From assembly GCF_963583255.1 (NCBI RefSeq), contig NC_084817.1, positions 439,001-503,000 on the forward strand: DNA of 64,000 bases, read 5' to 3'. A program made the translations under genes and the position numbers. A model generated the notes under the pieces. That model was not told the origin of the DNA. It saw only the letters and a program-made list of their open reading frames with translations, and searched no databases. Source of the stretch: Pyrus communis. Its lineage: Eukaryota; Streptophyta; Magnoliopsida; Rosales; Rosaceae. This document shows, one piece after another, positions 12,464-24,388 of this stretch; position 1 is the stretch's first letter, and each line of letters begins with the position of its first letter.

Positions 12464-13401
12464 AAAAAGAGTGGGGCGACAACTGTGAGAATAGGGGAGG
12501 GAGGGGAGAGAGAATAACACATTTCTATAACGGGGATATAAACGAGGGGGATGGACTACTTTCAACTAGTCAGAAGCAAAAACGGCAAAGGAAGAGAATT
12601 GATGAACGCGAGCCTCCCTACATACCTAATTTATTTTGAATAAACGCCATGCAAAATTGAGTAATGAGTGTTTTGTGGAGTGGAGCGGGATCGCTTTCTG
12701 CTGTGTGGTGGGCCGGTGGCCACAATCGTTTATTGGCTCTATATATGCCCCTCATCGCCTTACCTGCGTACCACACTCACATGCGGGTTTACATCACGAG
12801 CTCAGTCAATATTCCTTCATTTTATTCAAAGAGTAATCTTTCTTCCGTTGACCTTAACTCCAGGGTAACTGTTGCCTGGGGTATTTTCTACCTCTACATA
12901 CGTAGAAGAAAATGTGAAAAGAAAAAGGAAAATTACCATGTTTTGGCAGCAGAGAATAAGAATGTGAACACTTTCACTCACCCTGCAAGGCTGCAAGTGA
13001 TGAAAAGAAATCTGCAGATTCACTTCACACACACACACATATATTATTCGTTTTCATGATTGATGAAAGCACGTTTAATCCCTGCATCTGTTCAAGGAAA
13101 GCATTGGAACGAGAACAACCACCATCACCAACCATTGCCACAGTTTACAATAAAGTTTTGAAAAAGAAGAAAGGTTTTTAATTAATAAATTAAAACTCCT
13201 CATGAACCTGTATAAGTACTGCCCACAGACACAAATGTGTTGAAATCTAAGCTTTTTTTTTTTTTAGACAGGATGATCTCCCACATCTGTCAACCTATTA
13301 ATCCTCAACTTGTTTAATTCAAACTTAAAACTTTGAATGCACGAATATTCTAACTTAGCCACTCGATGAGTTACAAATGCCCTTATAAATACTTAATTTA
13401 A

Positions 13402-13527
13402 TAGGAGTTTTAACGAAAAGTTCGCGGTACTGTTTACTTTAACGAAAAATCATATTTTTATACTAAAAAGTCAATCTTGATACTATTCACTTTACCCTTT
13501 ATTTTATCCTTATCGTTAAAACTTAAA
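13402..13527. mobile_element. TTTAACGAAAA-type foldback MITE
   Basis: The left end GGAGTTTTAACGAAAAG is mirrored at the right end (CGTTAAAACTTAAA). The interior has the ACTGTTTACTTTAACGAAAAA and ACTATTCACTTTACCCTTTA blocks. A second, more decayed copy sits in an intron at about 34545-34632. The TSD is unclear. Confidence 0.55.
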
Positions 13528-14800
13528 ATTTTCAAACCATTTTCATTCGTTTTCCTTAATTTAAATGTTCAAAATGTGTCATTCAATACAAACAAATGAG
13601 TATTTAACCCAAACAAAGTGATATATATATACATGTATGTACATATATCACTTTAGCTCATTGTTCAAGAATCATTCAATAATTGTATGCATGATTGTCT
13701 GCATACGTAAACATCGTTATATAAAACTAAAAAGAAAATACAGATAATCAAGTTGGTAACAAAGTAAATTTAGCCTAATTTTAGCATGTTAGAAATCTGA
13801 TACCAATATTACAATTTGCCTCTTGTTTTTGGTCGTCGTAAATTATAATTGTGATATCAGTATCTTGCATATTAACGCATACTGTTATTTATTATTATAT
13901 TTGGTGGCAAAGAATTGTCTGATTGCATTACACATTCGTGTCCATATGGGCGGGGGGAAATCATATATCCTCTTACGGGACCAAAGCTTTCTCTTCTTTT
14001 TACTACAGACTTCGATGATTGTTTTTATGGCTCGTGCTATTCAGGGGTGATAATACAAGTCACCTGGAACACACACAAACACCTTTTTCTTGTCTTTATG
14101 ATAAAAGACATTGGTCAACTGGACATATTTTCTGTTTCTTTCGGTCCACTCACCATCTCTAACCTTTATTTTTCTCGTCCACATTCCTACTGTTTTACTC
14201 TTCTTATCATTGTCGTTTGTTGCGCAGGATTATATACAATTGCTATTTGAATATCAATCAAATAGTTTGACGTGGGAAGACTTGTATAAAATTGAGACGT
14301 CAAGATAGCTAGTGTAGTTTAAAACTAATTATGCGACTACATGAAAAAATCAAAATACATAACGAAGTGCAATTGGTTTTTGACACTATTATCTTGGCAT
14401 TCCCATTTCATTTAAGTCTCCCCGCAATGTGAGGGGTCAGACATACTTTGCACAGAGGACCACTCATAGGACCACTCAATATGACATTAACCAATAAAGC
14501 AACGCATTATTTTAGGGCACTAGAAATGGCCTAATGATACAACATGAAGTCTCAGTTCCATACTTGTAAGTTACTACAATGATTCCTAGTGCAAAAACCT
14601 TCCGTACAATACAAACGTCAGCTCGTCCATTTAGTATATCCGTTTCATGCAAGTCCTCCTTTATCAATGCGTATGGGGTGGAGGATGAGGACGTCGATTA
14701 TCATCCTATTTGGTGTAAGTCTTATTGATATAAATACATATTAACAACCATAGTGCGTGGGCATAAATTAAGTAAAAGCTATATCTATAATATTTCTAAG

Positions 14801-17800
14801 CTACTTGTTCCAAACAGCATATCTGTGACCACAGGTTGCCAGTGTCCACTCCCTACCGGCTGGGGACCATGAACCATCCCCAATTTTCATGCACACTTTC
14901 TCCCCTATCATAGCAGAGTAGAGATTCGGTTGGGCCTCTAGGATCGTTATAGATGATCGGCTGTGAATGTCTTGACGCTTCCTGATGTCAATCTGCAGAC
15001 AAGTGCCAATGCTAACAAATGAGAAACTTTTGTTCAAAAGACATCAAGTCGGAAAAGGGAACTGCCTATACTGCATACCAGTTTCACAATCTGATCATGA
15101 ATGGAATCACCCCAATCATAGAAATGATCGTAGAAAACTGTTGGTATTCCTGGGTGCGTGAGTATGTATGTGTAACCCTGCGGAAATCATGGACTTGGAA
15201 GTTAGAGAACTTGCACGCCAATTTTTAGGTGGATTTGATGAATTATTCTCATATCAATTAGAATATAGCAGCTGCCAGCAGTAATAACATCAATGACAGG
15301 AACTGGATTTCCCATCTAAATGCAAAGCATTTGAACTTAATAAACAAGTTTTCGCACCTCCATGACATGATTTGAAGGGAAGGGCCAATGAGCCTGCGAG
15401 ACAAAATGATTATAATATGAGTGGATTTCTTACTTTCACTATGGAACCAAATGGCCAATCTCTGAAAAGATAGGTACCACAGTAACATAAACGTGATACA
15501 CTTGTACGCAGAGAAAATGTAGTTGTAATGCAGAGAGTATTAATCAGGGTTGCTTAGGCCCAAACTTGACTTGTTCAGCCCAAAAGATTGTAGCCTAAGT
15601 TCCCAATGATATTTACTTCAGCACAACAGAATAGTAACGGTACCTGCGTTGAGCCTGTATCATGGTTATCTAGGAAGGTGACAGATCGAGAAGGCCACCA
15701 TCCAACTACACCTGGTGGCTTCCCTTGGGGGTCACGCAGGCGCCACAATTGTCCTTTAACCGCTTCCTGCATAGAATGCATGTATAAATGTCCAAAGTCT
15801 AAACAAGAAGATAGGAGGGGGAGGTGGCAACCAGAAGAAAAAGGAAAGGGAAATGGTACTCATTGATTAAGAAATATTTTGATGAGTATGGACGTTATTA
15901 CAATCTGGAAAAAAAAGGTGGCAAGTACTACGGATACAGCAGACTGGACATACTTGTGAGGAGTACTAGTATTCATAGACGAAGATATACTTTGATGAAG
16001 ATTGCTACATGATTTCTTTTCTTATATATAATAAAAAGGTTAACCGCTCAATTGATCTAATGACCGGGGCTCATTATTATTGTAAATGTCCATCTTAGTG
16101 AACTGTTGTGCATACAGTGTGCGAAGGGGTGGGCTGCGGTTGGATATGCCAATCTGTTTGCAAATGGAATTTACCTGAAGAATTCCCTTGGTTGTAAAGT
16201 CAAACGCAGTTGATAGCTGTCCTGTGCCGTTGATCCAGTTTACTATCCGCTGTCTGTGGCTATCTGCGTAACATTATCAATCATCATAAAGATCAAACAG
16301 TCAGCTCAAATCCTCAGTAGAAAGAGGTTTGATCCCTGAACCCAATTAAGACAGCAAATTACAATACACATCAAAAGAAATGGCAAAAAGGAATGCTATC
16401 AACAGGGCTAAGCTACCCTTTATACGGTAGTATGCAGTGTTAAACTTATTAATTTCTTATAGAGTAATATAGTCCAATACCCTGCACATCTCGAAACCAT
16501 ATAATCCAATACCTTGGTTGTAATCTAGGCCATGACCGTTGTAGTTGCAAGAATCCCAATACTCCCCAACAGAAAAAATTGGTTTTGCTCCTTCAATGTA
16601 TTCTTTCACATATTTTGCCGAATAACTATTGTAACATTGAAAACACGTAAAGGCCAAATAAAATCAAAGACATGGAAAAACGTACGCAGTGCATAAACCC
16701 AGTTAAAAACGAAACTCAATTTTATGCAAGTATAAGTCTTACCCCCTTGCAAAATCAAATCGGAAATCCTGAAAACCAACATTATTACGTAGCCACTGCA
16801 GCCATCCTGTAATATCTTTTCGAACAAAAAGTTGGCTATGATCAATATTCGGAACCCCATGGAAATTGTCCCCAGTGCTTCGATTACCCTGATATATAAA
16901 ATACAGAGAAATTCAATGAGCTCAACAGACATTGCATCATGAATCATGCAGAGTCATTCAAGCAGTGACAGATTTCATTACCAATCCACCAGTACAAGAT
17001 GTGACAGCACGTTCATCCCATGACAACGAAATTCCATCATAGCGGTTGTACTTTCCACCATGCCCTCTAGTAGTCCCAACACGATGATTGATAACTATGT
17101 CAGCCATTGCTCTAACTTTATGTTGCTTCATTTTATGAAGTAAAGATTTTAATAAGTTCTCAGATCCATATTTAGAATTGAGAGAATATATGTCCTGCGG
17201 AAGGTAACCTATAATAAGAGAAAAAGAAAACAAACATGGTGATCCAATCATTTATATGCAGAGAGCATAAGAAAAAAGCCTAGAAATTTTGTGCATCCAA
17301 CCTTCCGGTGCAAAGGACTGAGTTGAAGGCGGCAACCATGCTGATGTAAAACCAGATCTTCCTATATCCGGAACTTTAGTTTCTAAATTTCTCCACCAAT
17401 CATGTTTATGAGACTCCCAATTGAAGGCCTGTAGATATAGTTCGGTCAAACCATAATCTTGATTAAGCTGAGAGCTATGATAGCTTTAATGCAACCAAAA
17501 CAATTTACCATCATTACAATATCAAGTAAAAAAAAACGTTTACATATACAGCAGCGACCATTTTACTTTTCCAACAATCCAGAAGACTGCAGTTTAATCG
17601 CTTCAAATAACAGGATTACCATATTCCATAAGGACTATATATTATATGTATAAAATGGCTCCAACAAGATGTTGAACATATCTTAATATTATGCGGAAAG
17701 TGTAAAATTTACCTGAAAAAGGATTTCTCTTCCATTGCGCACCGCTGCACCTGCATATGAATTCAAAAGCATTCTTTAGTGTCAAGAAAAGGACGATATA

Positions 17801-18208
17801 CAAAATGTTCTCCATGAACCAAACTTTCAAACGCCAGCAAAGTATCACATTAGTATGAACACAAGATAAACTAGAGAGCCTAATCTATGCTTATTCAACA
17901 GGTACAGTTAAATTCTCAATGTTCATGATTGAAATTTCCAAATTCACAAGAAAAAGTAAGATCTGCCTTTTCATACGGCCTATCTGAATCCCTTATCCCC
18001 TTTAGTCAAAGAGAAAATTAATGGAAAGCATCGGCAGGCGAAAGCAAAAGCATACCAATATCAGTCTGCTGCGCGTTCTCTCGTGAATCCTGCATTTCAT
18101 CAAAATGGAAGATTAGAGAAAAGAAGTCCTCCAATCTTGTGAGTGTGCGTGCGTGCGTGAATGATAGAGAGATTGAGAAGGCATGCATACATTACTTCCG
18201 TAACCCAT
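14801..18208 (-). CDS. AMY2: Alpha-amylase, cytosolic AMY2 type (GH13)
   Basis: It hydrolyses internal alpha-1,4 glucan bonds. No signal or transit peptide is visible, which fits the cytosolic AMY2 class. Twelve exons join in frame with GT-AG introns: 18208-18191, 18089-18056, 17750-17713, 17428-17302, 17208-16982, 16888-16743, 16625-16513, 16263-16175, 15766-15644, 15393-15358, 15177-15079 and 14992-14801. The product is 413 residues, starting [18 protein letters not shown] and ending HRYAVWNK, the usual AMY2 length. GH13 motifs are present: DIVINHR (about 109-115), FRFDFARG with nucleophile Asp193, SVGEYWD with acid/base Glu218, and FLDNHD with Asp300. Five exons are 38 bp or shorter or close to it (18, 34, 38 and 36 bp are the smallest), so single-frame reading misses most of the gene. 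TTCG|GTACGT near 18590 suggests a 5' UTR intron. No lesion was seen. Confidence 0.95.
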
Positions 18209-18589
18209 TTGACTCAGGATGTAGTTTCCCAACTCGTCCCCGGATTGCAGGCAAGGCACGGTCAGTTATCCTACATGGATGAACGACATGAGTGCACCAA
18301 AACATTGGCAAGACGACACAAAATGGAGGAGAAGACAATGAAATCTTGGTGATGATATACGTTCATCTGTTTCGTCTCATATTCCGCAAGAAAAAAGTCG
18401 TACAGGTTAAGATTAACAAAATCAAACACGAATGCAAGCATAAGTATATGAATAAATGCAGGGCTTCAGACTTTTGGCATTCTTAATTAATACGAATTCA
18501 GCAAGTTTTCTAAGTGATGCGAGCAGAAGCAATCGGAATTACAACTGCAAAATTCGCACGGGAGAAAATAGAGACGTACCGAAGGCTCT

Positions 18590-18660
18590 ATGGCTGGCTG
18601 CGAATGCGATTGCGGTTGCGGTTGCGGTTGTGGGTCTGGGGTTGCGCCGTTGGGCAGCTT
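18590..18660 (-). promoter_or_regulatory. Probable 5' UTR exon of the amylase gene
   Basis: On the minus strand this stretch ends in a strong donor (TTCG|GTACGT) about 380 bp before the ATG at 18208. It contains a hexanucleotide run (CAACCG units, 18604-18632). I infer a non-coding first exon; the transcription start is not visible. Confidence 0.35.
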
Positions 18661-18699
18661 AAATAGGACAGAAAAAGCTGAAAATTCGAGGGAGACCAC

Positions 18700-19862
18700 C
18701 GAATTCGAATCACGCGGACGCACGATACAAGTTGAAGTTGAAAAGGTGACGAGAGAATATAGACATTCTGCTGTAAAAGGAAGAAAAAGGATTGGATATC
18801 GAAAGGCGATGGCAGAAGGGAGTTGGAATTTGGAAAGGAGGAAAACAAGAGAGATGGAAATGGAGGGAAGGTGCGTTGTGAATGGCGGGATCGGATGTTT
18901 GGCTTTGTGCTTGTTAGGCAATTGGGCACGTTAAGAAAAATGATGCGTTGGACTTGGACGGTGATAAATCATTCATGATTTCGTAATTCCCAGTACTCTG
19001 CCGGGTTAAGAAATTGACGTGCTGCAACCTGAACCGTTGAAACGAGGTATTGATATATTCAAATATATGTGCATAAAAAATATATTATGCCATCAACTCA
19101 TACGATATGTAGAATCTTGTCGGGAGTGGCTACAGGGAATAATAAAATAATGATGAAGGTTGTCAACGTTTGTTAACTAAAGTATTTCATCGAGGTTTGG
19201 TGGCACAATAGATTACATATAAGAAGAGAGAAAAAAAAGATAAGAATGATAAAAATAAAAATAAATAAAAAACGTAGAAATAGGAAGAAGATGTTATAAT
19301 TTAGCTTGCCTAGATGATTTATACAGTTAAATAAATGCACATAAAAATGTACATGAAGATTTTTAAGTTGTCGGCAGCCAATGACCCTGCTAATGTTTGA
19401 CTTTGTGACTACACACTTTCTTACCATGGTGGGTTATCTCCATAAGCGGGAAAATACATAGAAGAGGGGGATGACTTTACATATTCTATGTTAATCCCTT
19501 TTATTTTCTAGTTACACTTTTTGTGTAAATATAAACTTATATAAAATGAAAGAAGATGGAGATAAATATGGTGGAGATGAGTATTGTTCTTACATCACAG
19601 CGTGAATTTGAAATTCGTTGGTTTCCTAATTTAATATCTAATCTAACAAATTTAAATTTGCCCCAAACATGAGTTTTATGTTAAAACTCATATTTGACCC
19701 AAGGATTAAAGCAAATTAGGATAAATATAAAATCTAAAATTTGAGTTTTACTCCCAAAAAAAGTAGGTCTAAAAGCATGATTTTTTTTTTCAATAAAAAA
19801 TTACTTTAATGTACAGGATTTTTTTTTTAAATTATTTTAATGTCTATAATTTTTTTTTTCTT
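18700..19862. other. Spacer between amylase and tRNA pseudouridine synthase genes
   Basis: No gene recognised. It includes the amylase promoter on the minus strand (18.65-19.0 kb) and AT-rich DNA. The overlapping open frames on both strands at 18.49-18.93 kb have no protein-like conservation. Confidence 0.4.
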
Positions 19863-19865
19863 TCA

Positions 19866-20264
19866 GACCAACTCCAATGGTGGGCTAAAAGCCAAATTAC
19901 CTTCCAAAATTTCCTCTCAAACCCACTCCAACCCAAGGGGAAATTTTGGACTAAATGCTAAATGTTAAACCAATGCCAAATTCCCCCCAAAATTTAGCCC
20001 AGAAATCGGGATGAACTCCACTCAATATTTATCGGAATATAAATTTTTTTAGATTAAAATGTTCATAAAATTAATTTACGATAGTCTACATATTTATTTA
20101 AAAAAAAATTAATTTAACAAAAAAATAGCTTAAGTTCATTCTTTAATAATCCCGGGCTAAAATTTTAGGCTAGAACGGTTGGAATATAAAAGCTGTTTCT
20201 GGGCTAAAAGCTAAATTTTCCGGGTTAAAAAATTTAGTTTTTAGCCTAACCATTGGAGATGGTC
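19866..20264. mobile_element. PIF/Harbinger-like MITE, 399 bp
   Basis: The left end GACCAACTCCAATGGTGGGC and the right end (GACCATCTCCAATGGTTAGG on the other strand) form clear inverted repeats that continue into GCTAAAAGCCAAATT / GCTAAAAACTAAATT. TCA at 19863-19865 and 20265-20267 forms a 3-bp target duplication. It sits about 200 bp upstream of the pseudouridine synthase ATG, within its likely promoter. Confidence 0.82.
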
Positions 20265-20459
20265 TCATAATATTTTCCTTTTTATTTTATTTTTTATTTT
20301 TTGAAAAAAAAAAAGGCAAGCAAAACATGGTCACGTTCTAGGGTTTTATCAGGGTACAGAGAGAACTACATATATATCTCTACAAAATGCCTACAGCGGC
20401 CTGTTAATGAAAATGGAGTCCTCGACCAACGTTAACAAGCCCCACTCTCATCACTGAAC

Positions 20460-22237
20460 ATGGAGAACCCAGATACGAAACCCACTAGATCACCACCGCC
20501 GCCCCGGCCACACGAGCCAGAGCCCAAGAAGCTCAAAATGTCCACCAGCGACGACGAAGAAGCCACCACCACCACCACAGCCAAAACGCCCAGGTACAAG
20601 CGTCGAAAGGTTGCAATTTTCTTCGCTTATTTAGGTGTGGGATACCAAGGAATGCAAAAGAATCCAGGCGCCAAAACCATCGAGGGCGACCTCGAAGAAG
20701 CTCTTTACCTCTCCAACGCCGTCCCCGAGCAGGACCGCAACAGCCCTAAGCGCTACGATTGGGCCCGCTCCGCCCGCACCGATAAGGGGGTCAGCGCCGT
20801 GGGCCAGGTTGTCTCGGGCCGCTTCTATGTTGATCCACCGGGATTTGTCGACCGCCTCAATTCAAACCTTTCTCCTCAGATTCGGATTTTCGGCTATAAA
20901 CGCGTCACAGCGTCGTTTAACGCGAAGAAGTTCTGTGATCGGAGAAGGTATGTGTATCTCATTCCTTTGTTTGCTCTTGATCCGAGTGCTCATCGCGATA
21001 GAGAGAGTGTGTTGGCGAGTCTTGGGTCTGATCAGGAGTTTGTTAAGTGTTTGGAGTGCTCCGAGAGAGGGCGTAAAGTCGGGGGCTTGATGGGTAAGCG
21101 CACGTATGAATTGAGAGGGATGAGTTTTGAGCTAGGCATTTCGTCGAACACCAATGAGGCTATGGTTGAATCTGAAATTAGTGAAGAAATTAAGGTTCTT
21201 CCCGGAAATGCTGGGGATGATAATTCGATTTCTGAGCCCAGAAATGAAGTTAGCCTTAGCATTAATGAAGAAACTAAGGTTCTTACGGAGAATGCTGGGG
21301 TTGATACTTCGAATTCTGAACTCAAAACTGAAATTAGCATCAGTATTAATAACAATGAAATTTCTGAAATTGAGGTTGAGAATAATCGAGCGGTCCCCAA
21401 TGAGGCAGACGCTGCTGATTTGAATTCCGAGTCAATGAATGATACGAATGTTAGTCTTGGTGAAGAGAAGGCTAATGGAGACGAGAAGACAGAGGAGGGA
21501 AGTGGAAGGGGAAGTGGATTTTGTTATGGTGAGAAGGAGAGGGAAAGGTTTAACAAAATTTTGAATAGTTATGAGGGGACTCATAACTTCCACAACTTCA
21601 CCACCAGAACTAAAGCTGTAGACCCTGCTGCTCAGCGCTACATCATTTCGTTCAATGCGAGCACCACGGTTACAGTTGAGGGTATGGAATTCGTTAAGTG
21701 TGAAGTTGTGGGGCAGAGCTTCATGCTTCATCAGATTAGGAAGATGATCGGGCTTGCGGTGGCAATCTTCAGGGGATGTGCTTCTGAGTCGTTGCTAGAA
21801 AGGGCATTGCAAAAGTAAGTGCTTGGATCATCATAGTATGTTGGTGTGTGCTTTTTGTTTTTTTGACTCTGAGAGAATATGTAATGTATGCTTAACTGAG
21901 TTTATTATGCACAAAATATAGGGATGTTAACATCAATGTGCCGACGGCTCCTGAGGTTGGTTTGTACTTGGATGAGTGCTTCTTTGCGTCGTACAACCAG
22001 AAATGGGGAGATAGTCATGAAGAACTGTCAATGAAAGACTATGAACAAGCGGCAGAAGACTTCAAGATGAAGCATATAGACTCTCACATTGCATCCACTG
22101 AGCATAAAGAAGGTGTTGTGGGTCTCTGGTTGCACTCCCTCAACCACCGTAACTATCCGGATTTAGGTCCTGCCGAGAACCATGGAAACACCACCAACGG
22201 AATAAGTGCTGATGCGGGTAATGTCGCCCCCGAGTAA
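20460..22237 (+). CDS. tRNA pseudouridine synthase, TruA/PUS1 family
   Basis: Converts uridines to pseudouridine in tRNA. Two exons, 20460-21814 and 21922-22237, join CAA AA|G GAT in frame (donor GTAAGT, acceptor ATATAG) to give 556 residues. The TruA core begins RRKVAIFFAYLGVGYQGMQK (about 48-67). The catalytic motif RSARTDKGVSAVGQ carries Asp108. The second half has HNFHNFTTR (about 377) and MLHQIRKMIG (422-431), conserved in eukaryotic PUS1-like enzymes. Between them lies an acidic low-complexity insert (about 235-365) with an imperfect internal repeat. The first 45 residues are Pro/Thr-rich with KKLK and RYKRRK clusters that could serve nuclear import (inference). The ATG is the first in frame after the upstream region. 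Confidence 0.93.
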
Positions 22238-22313
22238 GTTTTTTTTTCCACAGGGAATCAGATTTCTTCAATGTATGCCTCTTATTTCTTCAATGAATAC
22301 AAACTCTTATGTC

Positions 22314-22842
22314 TTTTAGGGAATGATGAATTGCTAATTTAGTCCCTGAATTATCATGAAAATTAAGTTTTTAAACTATTTTTTTTCAAAAAAATCAATC
22401 CTTGAATTATAAAAAAAAACAAAAAAAAACTGTCAATTACATCCTTAATATTAGATTTGAAGATACTATATTCAATTTTCCGTCAATTTAAGTCACGTTA
22501 CTTGCATGTGATACACACTGGAGGGTAGATTGGTAATTTTCTTTTATAAAGAAATAGCGTATGGAGTTAACTTTGGTGAATAAATTAGACGTTAAATTCG
22601 CGTCCTATATAATATGTTAAGGACTTAAAGGTGAGAAAATAACAATATTACATTCTAAAGTGTATGAAATGACTTAAGTTGACGAAAAATTAGATAAAAT
22701 AGTTTTGAATATAATAGTAGGGAAGAAATTTGTAATTTTTAATAAATTTAGAGACTTATTTTACCGAAAAAATAATTCACAAGCCTAATTTTTACTGAAA
22801 TAATAATTCAAAAACTAAATCGGCATTTCATCCTCTAAGTAA
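22314..22842. mobile_element. TIR element with long imperfect inverted ends
   Basis: The left end (TTAGGGAATGATGAATTGCT, then AATTTAGTCCCTGAATTAT) is complementary to the right end (TTAGAGGATGAAATGCCGAT, then TTAGTTTTTGAATTAT read inward). There is no transposase and no clear target duplication. It lies just after the pseudouridine synthase stop codon and may be part of its 3' flank. Confidence 0.55.
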
Positions 22843-23182
22843 AACAAAAAATGTAACTTCGGCTCCTGAACTTCGAGTCCGTTAACATCGCTCGGTACTT
22901 GAATTTGGCAACATGGGGAACATTGGTCCTTCACTCCAGCTTGTGAGAATTTTCGTCAGCACGTGAGCCCGTGAACATCATGGGCCTTGGCTTAACGGCC
23001 CAGTTTCATTTCCAAATTCCAGAGCGACCTTCCTAGTGGTCCAATGTAAACTCAAATGTGGTGGAATATTTTTTATATGTAAAGTTGAATTGAATTAGAG
23101 CGACGGAATATTGTTCAAGTGAGAGGGAAAGCCAAACCTCTGTGGCGGGGGGCGGTGGGGTCCTTCGTGTCTACCAGCGAGA
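22843..23182. other. Promoter region of the F-box gene
   Basis: AT-rich, becoming GC-richer towards 23140. No canonical TATA box stands out; GTGGAATATTTTTTATATG (23060-23078) is a weak candidate. Confidence 0.3.
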
Positions 23183-24388
23183 ATGGAGGTGGATTGGACC
23201 CAACTACCACCAGAACTCGCCGAATCAATCTCCAAAAAGCTCACAATCTACGCCGACTACCTCCGATTCCGGGTGGTGTGTCACAGCTGGCGAGCCTCCG
23301 TCCCCAAAACCCCGCACCACCTCCCTCCCCAGCTCCCTTGGCTGATGCTCCCCCAATCCCAGCCCAACCAATCCCACCGCGCCTTCTTCAACATCTCTAA
23401 CAGCAGAGTCCACTTCCTCCACCTTCCAGAAGCTTCTCACCGTAAGCGCCGCTGCGGCTCCTCCCACGGATGGCTTGTCATCCTCGACGAAACCCCTTCC
23501 GTCCTCCTCGTTAACCCCCTCACGCGCGCCAAGCGCCACCTCCCTCCGCTCTCCACCTTCCCCAACGTTGTTCGATTTGATTACTCCGATGTTGGCCGAG
23601 AATACGCCCTCGTATCCCCGTCTGGTGACGTCTACACGCGCAGTCTGACCCAGATGCGCGATTCGTTTCTGAAAAAGGTGGTCCTTTCTTCGAGTCCTCT
23701 GGAAGCCAGGGGGGGCTTCACTTTCACCGCCGTAGCGATTGTCAATCAAACCGGCGACTTGGCGTTTTGCAGGGACGGAGACCAGACCTGGACTTTTATC
23801 GACGGCGCACAGTCGTATTCCGAGGATGTCGTATCTGTCAACGGTTTGTTTTACGCCGTCGACAAGAAGGGCACCGTGGCGGAGTGCGATGTTAATGGTC
23901 CGTCTCCGCCTAGGGTCAGGTTAATCCGAACGCCGAGACTAGAGGATGCGGACATGCGATATTTGGTGAGTTCAGGGGATGATTTGTTGTTGGTGAGTCG
24001 GTATTTGCAGATTGATTATGGTTTTCTGGTGTACAATGCAAATGTAAATTACAGGACAGTGAAATTTGATGTTTTTAGGATGAATTGGTTGGGGGAGAGG
24101 TGGGACAAGGTTGAGAACTTGGGTGATAGGATGGTGTTTATCGGCGAAAACTCATGGTTTTCATTGTTGGCGTCTGATTTTCCGGGAAGCCTTGGAAACT
24201 GCATTTATTTCACAGACGATTATTCGGAATCAAACAATGAGAGCGGAGTCTGGGGATATGATTCGGGCATTTTCAAATTGTGGGATGGAACAATTCAAGA
24301 GTTGCCCCCTTATCCAAGGAATTCGAATTATGAGGTGCATTGGCCTGCCGGCTCTCTACCTCTTTGGGTAACTCCAAATCCATGCTGA
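23183..24388 (+). CDS. F-box protein with DUF295 domain (SKIP23-like)
   Basis: Probable substrate receptor of an SCF ubiquitin ligase. A single exon encodes 401 residues. The N-terminus (about 5-40) is a plant F-box: WTQLPPELAESISKKL followed by LRFRVVCHSWRASV. The C-terminal part has the DUF295 (F-box-associated) signature LGNCIYFTDD near residue 336, with W/F-rich segments (KFDVFRMN, RWDKVENLGDR) before it. Being intronless is common in this large plant family. The ATG at 23183 sits directly before the F-box. The target protein cannot be inferred. The first 400 bp are GC-rich and open spurious frames on both strands. Confidence 0.9.
   Translation: MEVDWTQLPPELAESISKKLTIYADYLRFRVVCHSWRASVPKTPHHLPPQLPWLMLPQSQPNQSHRAFFNISNSRVHFLHLPEASHRKRRCGSSHGWLVILDETPSVLLVNPLTRAKRHLPPLSTFPNVVRFDYSDVGREYALVSPSGDVYTRSLTQMRDSFLKKVVLSSSPLEARGGFTFTAVAIVNQTGDLAFCRDGDQTWTFIDGAQSYSEDVVSVNGLFYAVDKKGTVAECDVNGPSPPRVRLIRTPRLEDADMRYLVSSGDDLLLVSRYLQIDYGFLVYNANVNYRTVKFDVFRMNWLGERWDKVENLGDRMVFIGENSWFSLLASDFPGSLGNCIYFTDDYSESNNESGVWGYDSGIFKLWDGTIQELPPYPRNSNYEVHWPAGSLPLWVTPNPC

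Larger units (their letters stand above)
10870..14790. other. Large intergenic region between MIR394 and alpha-amylase
   Basis: No coding gene could be supported. It contains a TA microsatellite (11260-11281), a purine AGGGG repeat (12432-12463) and a TTTAACGAAAA foldback (about 13402-13527). The first 1 kb may be the rest of the primary miR394 transcript. Open frames at 12.36-13.06 kb and 13.8-14.3 kb overlap in several registers without recognisable protein sequence. Confidence 0.45.
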
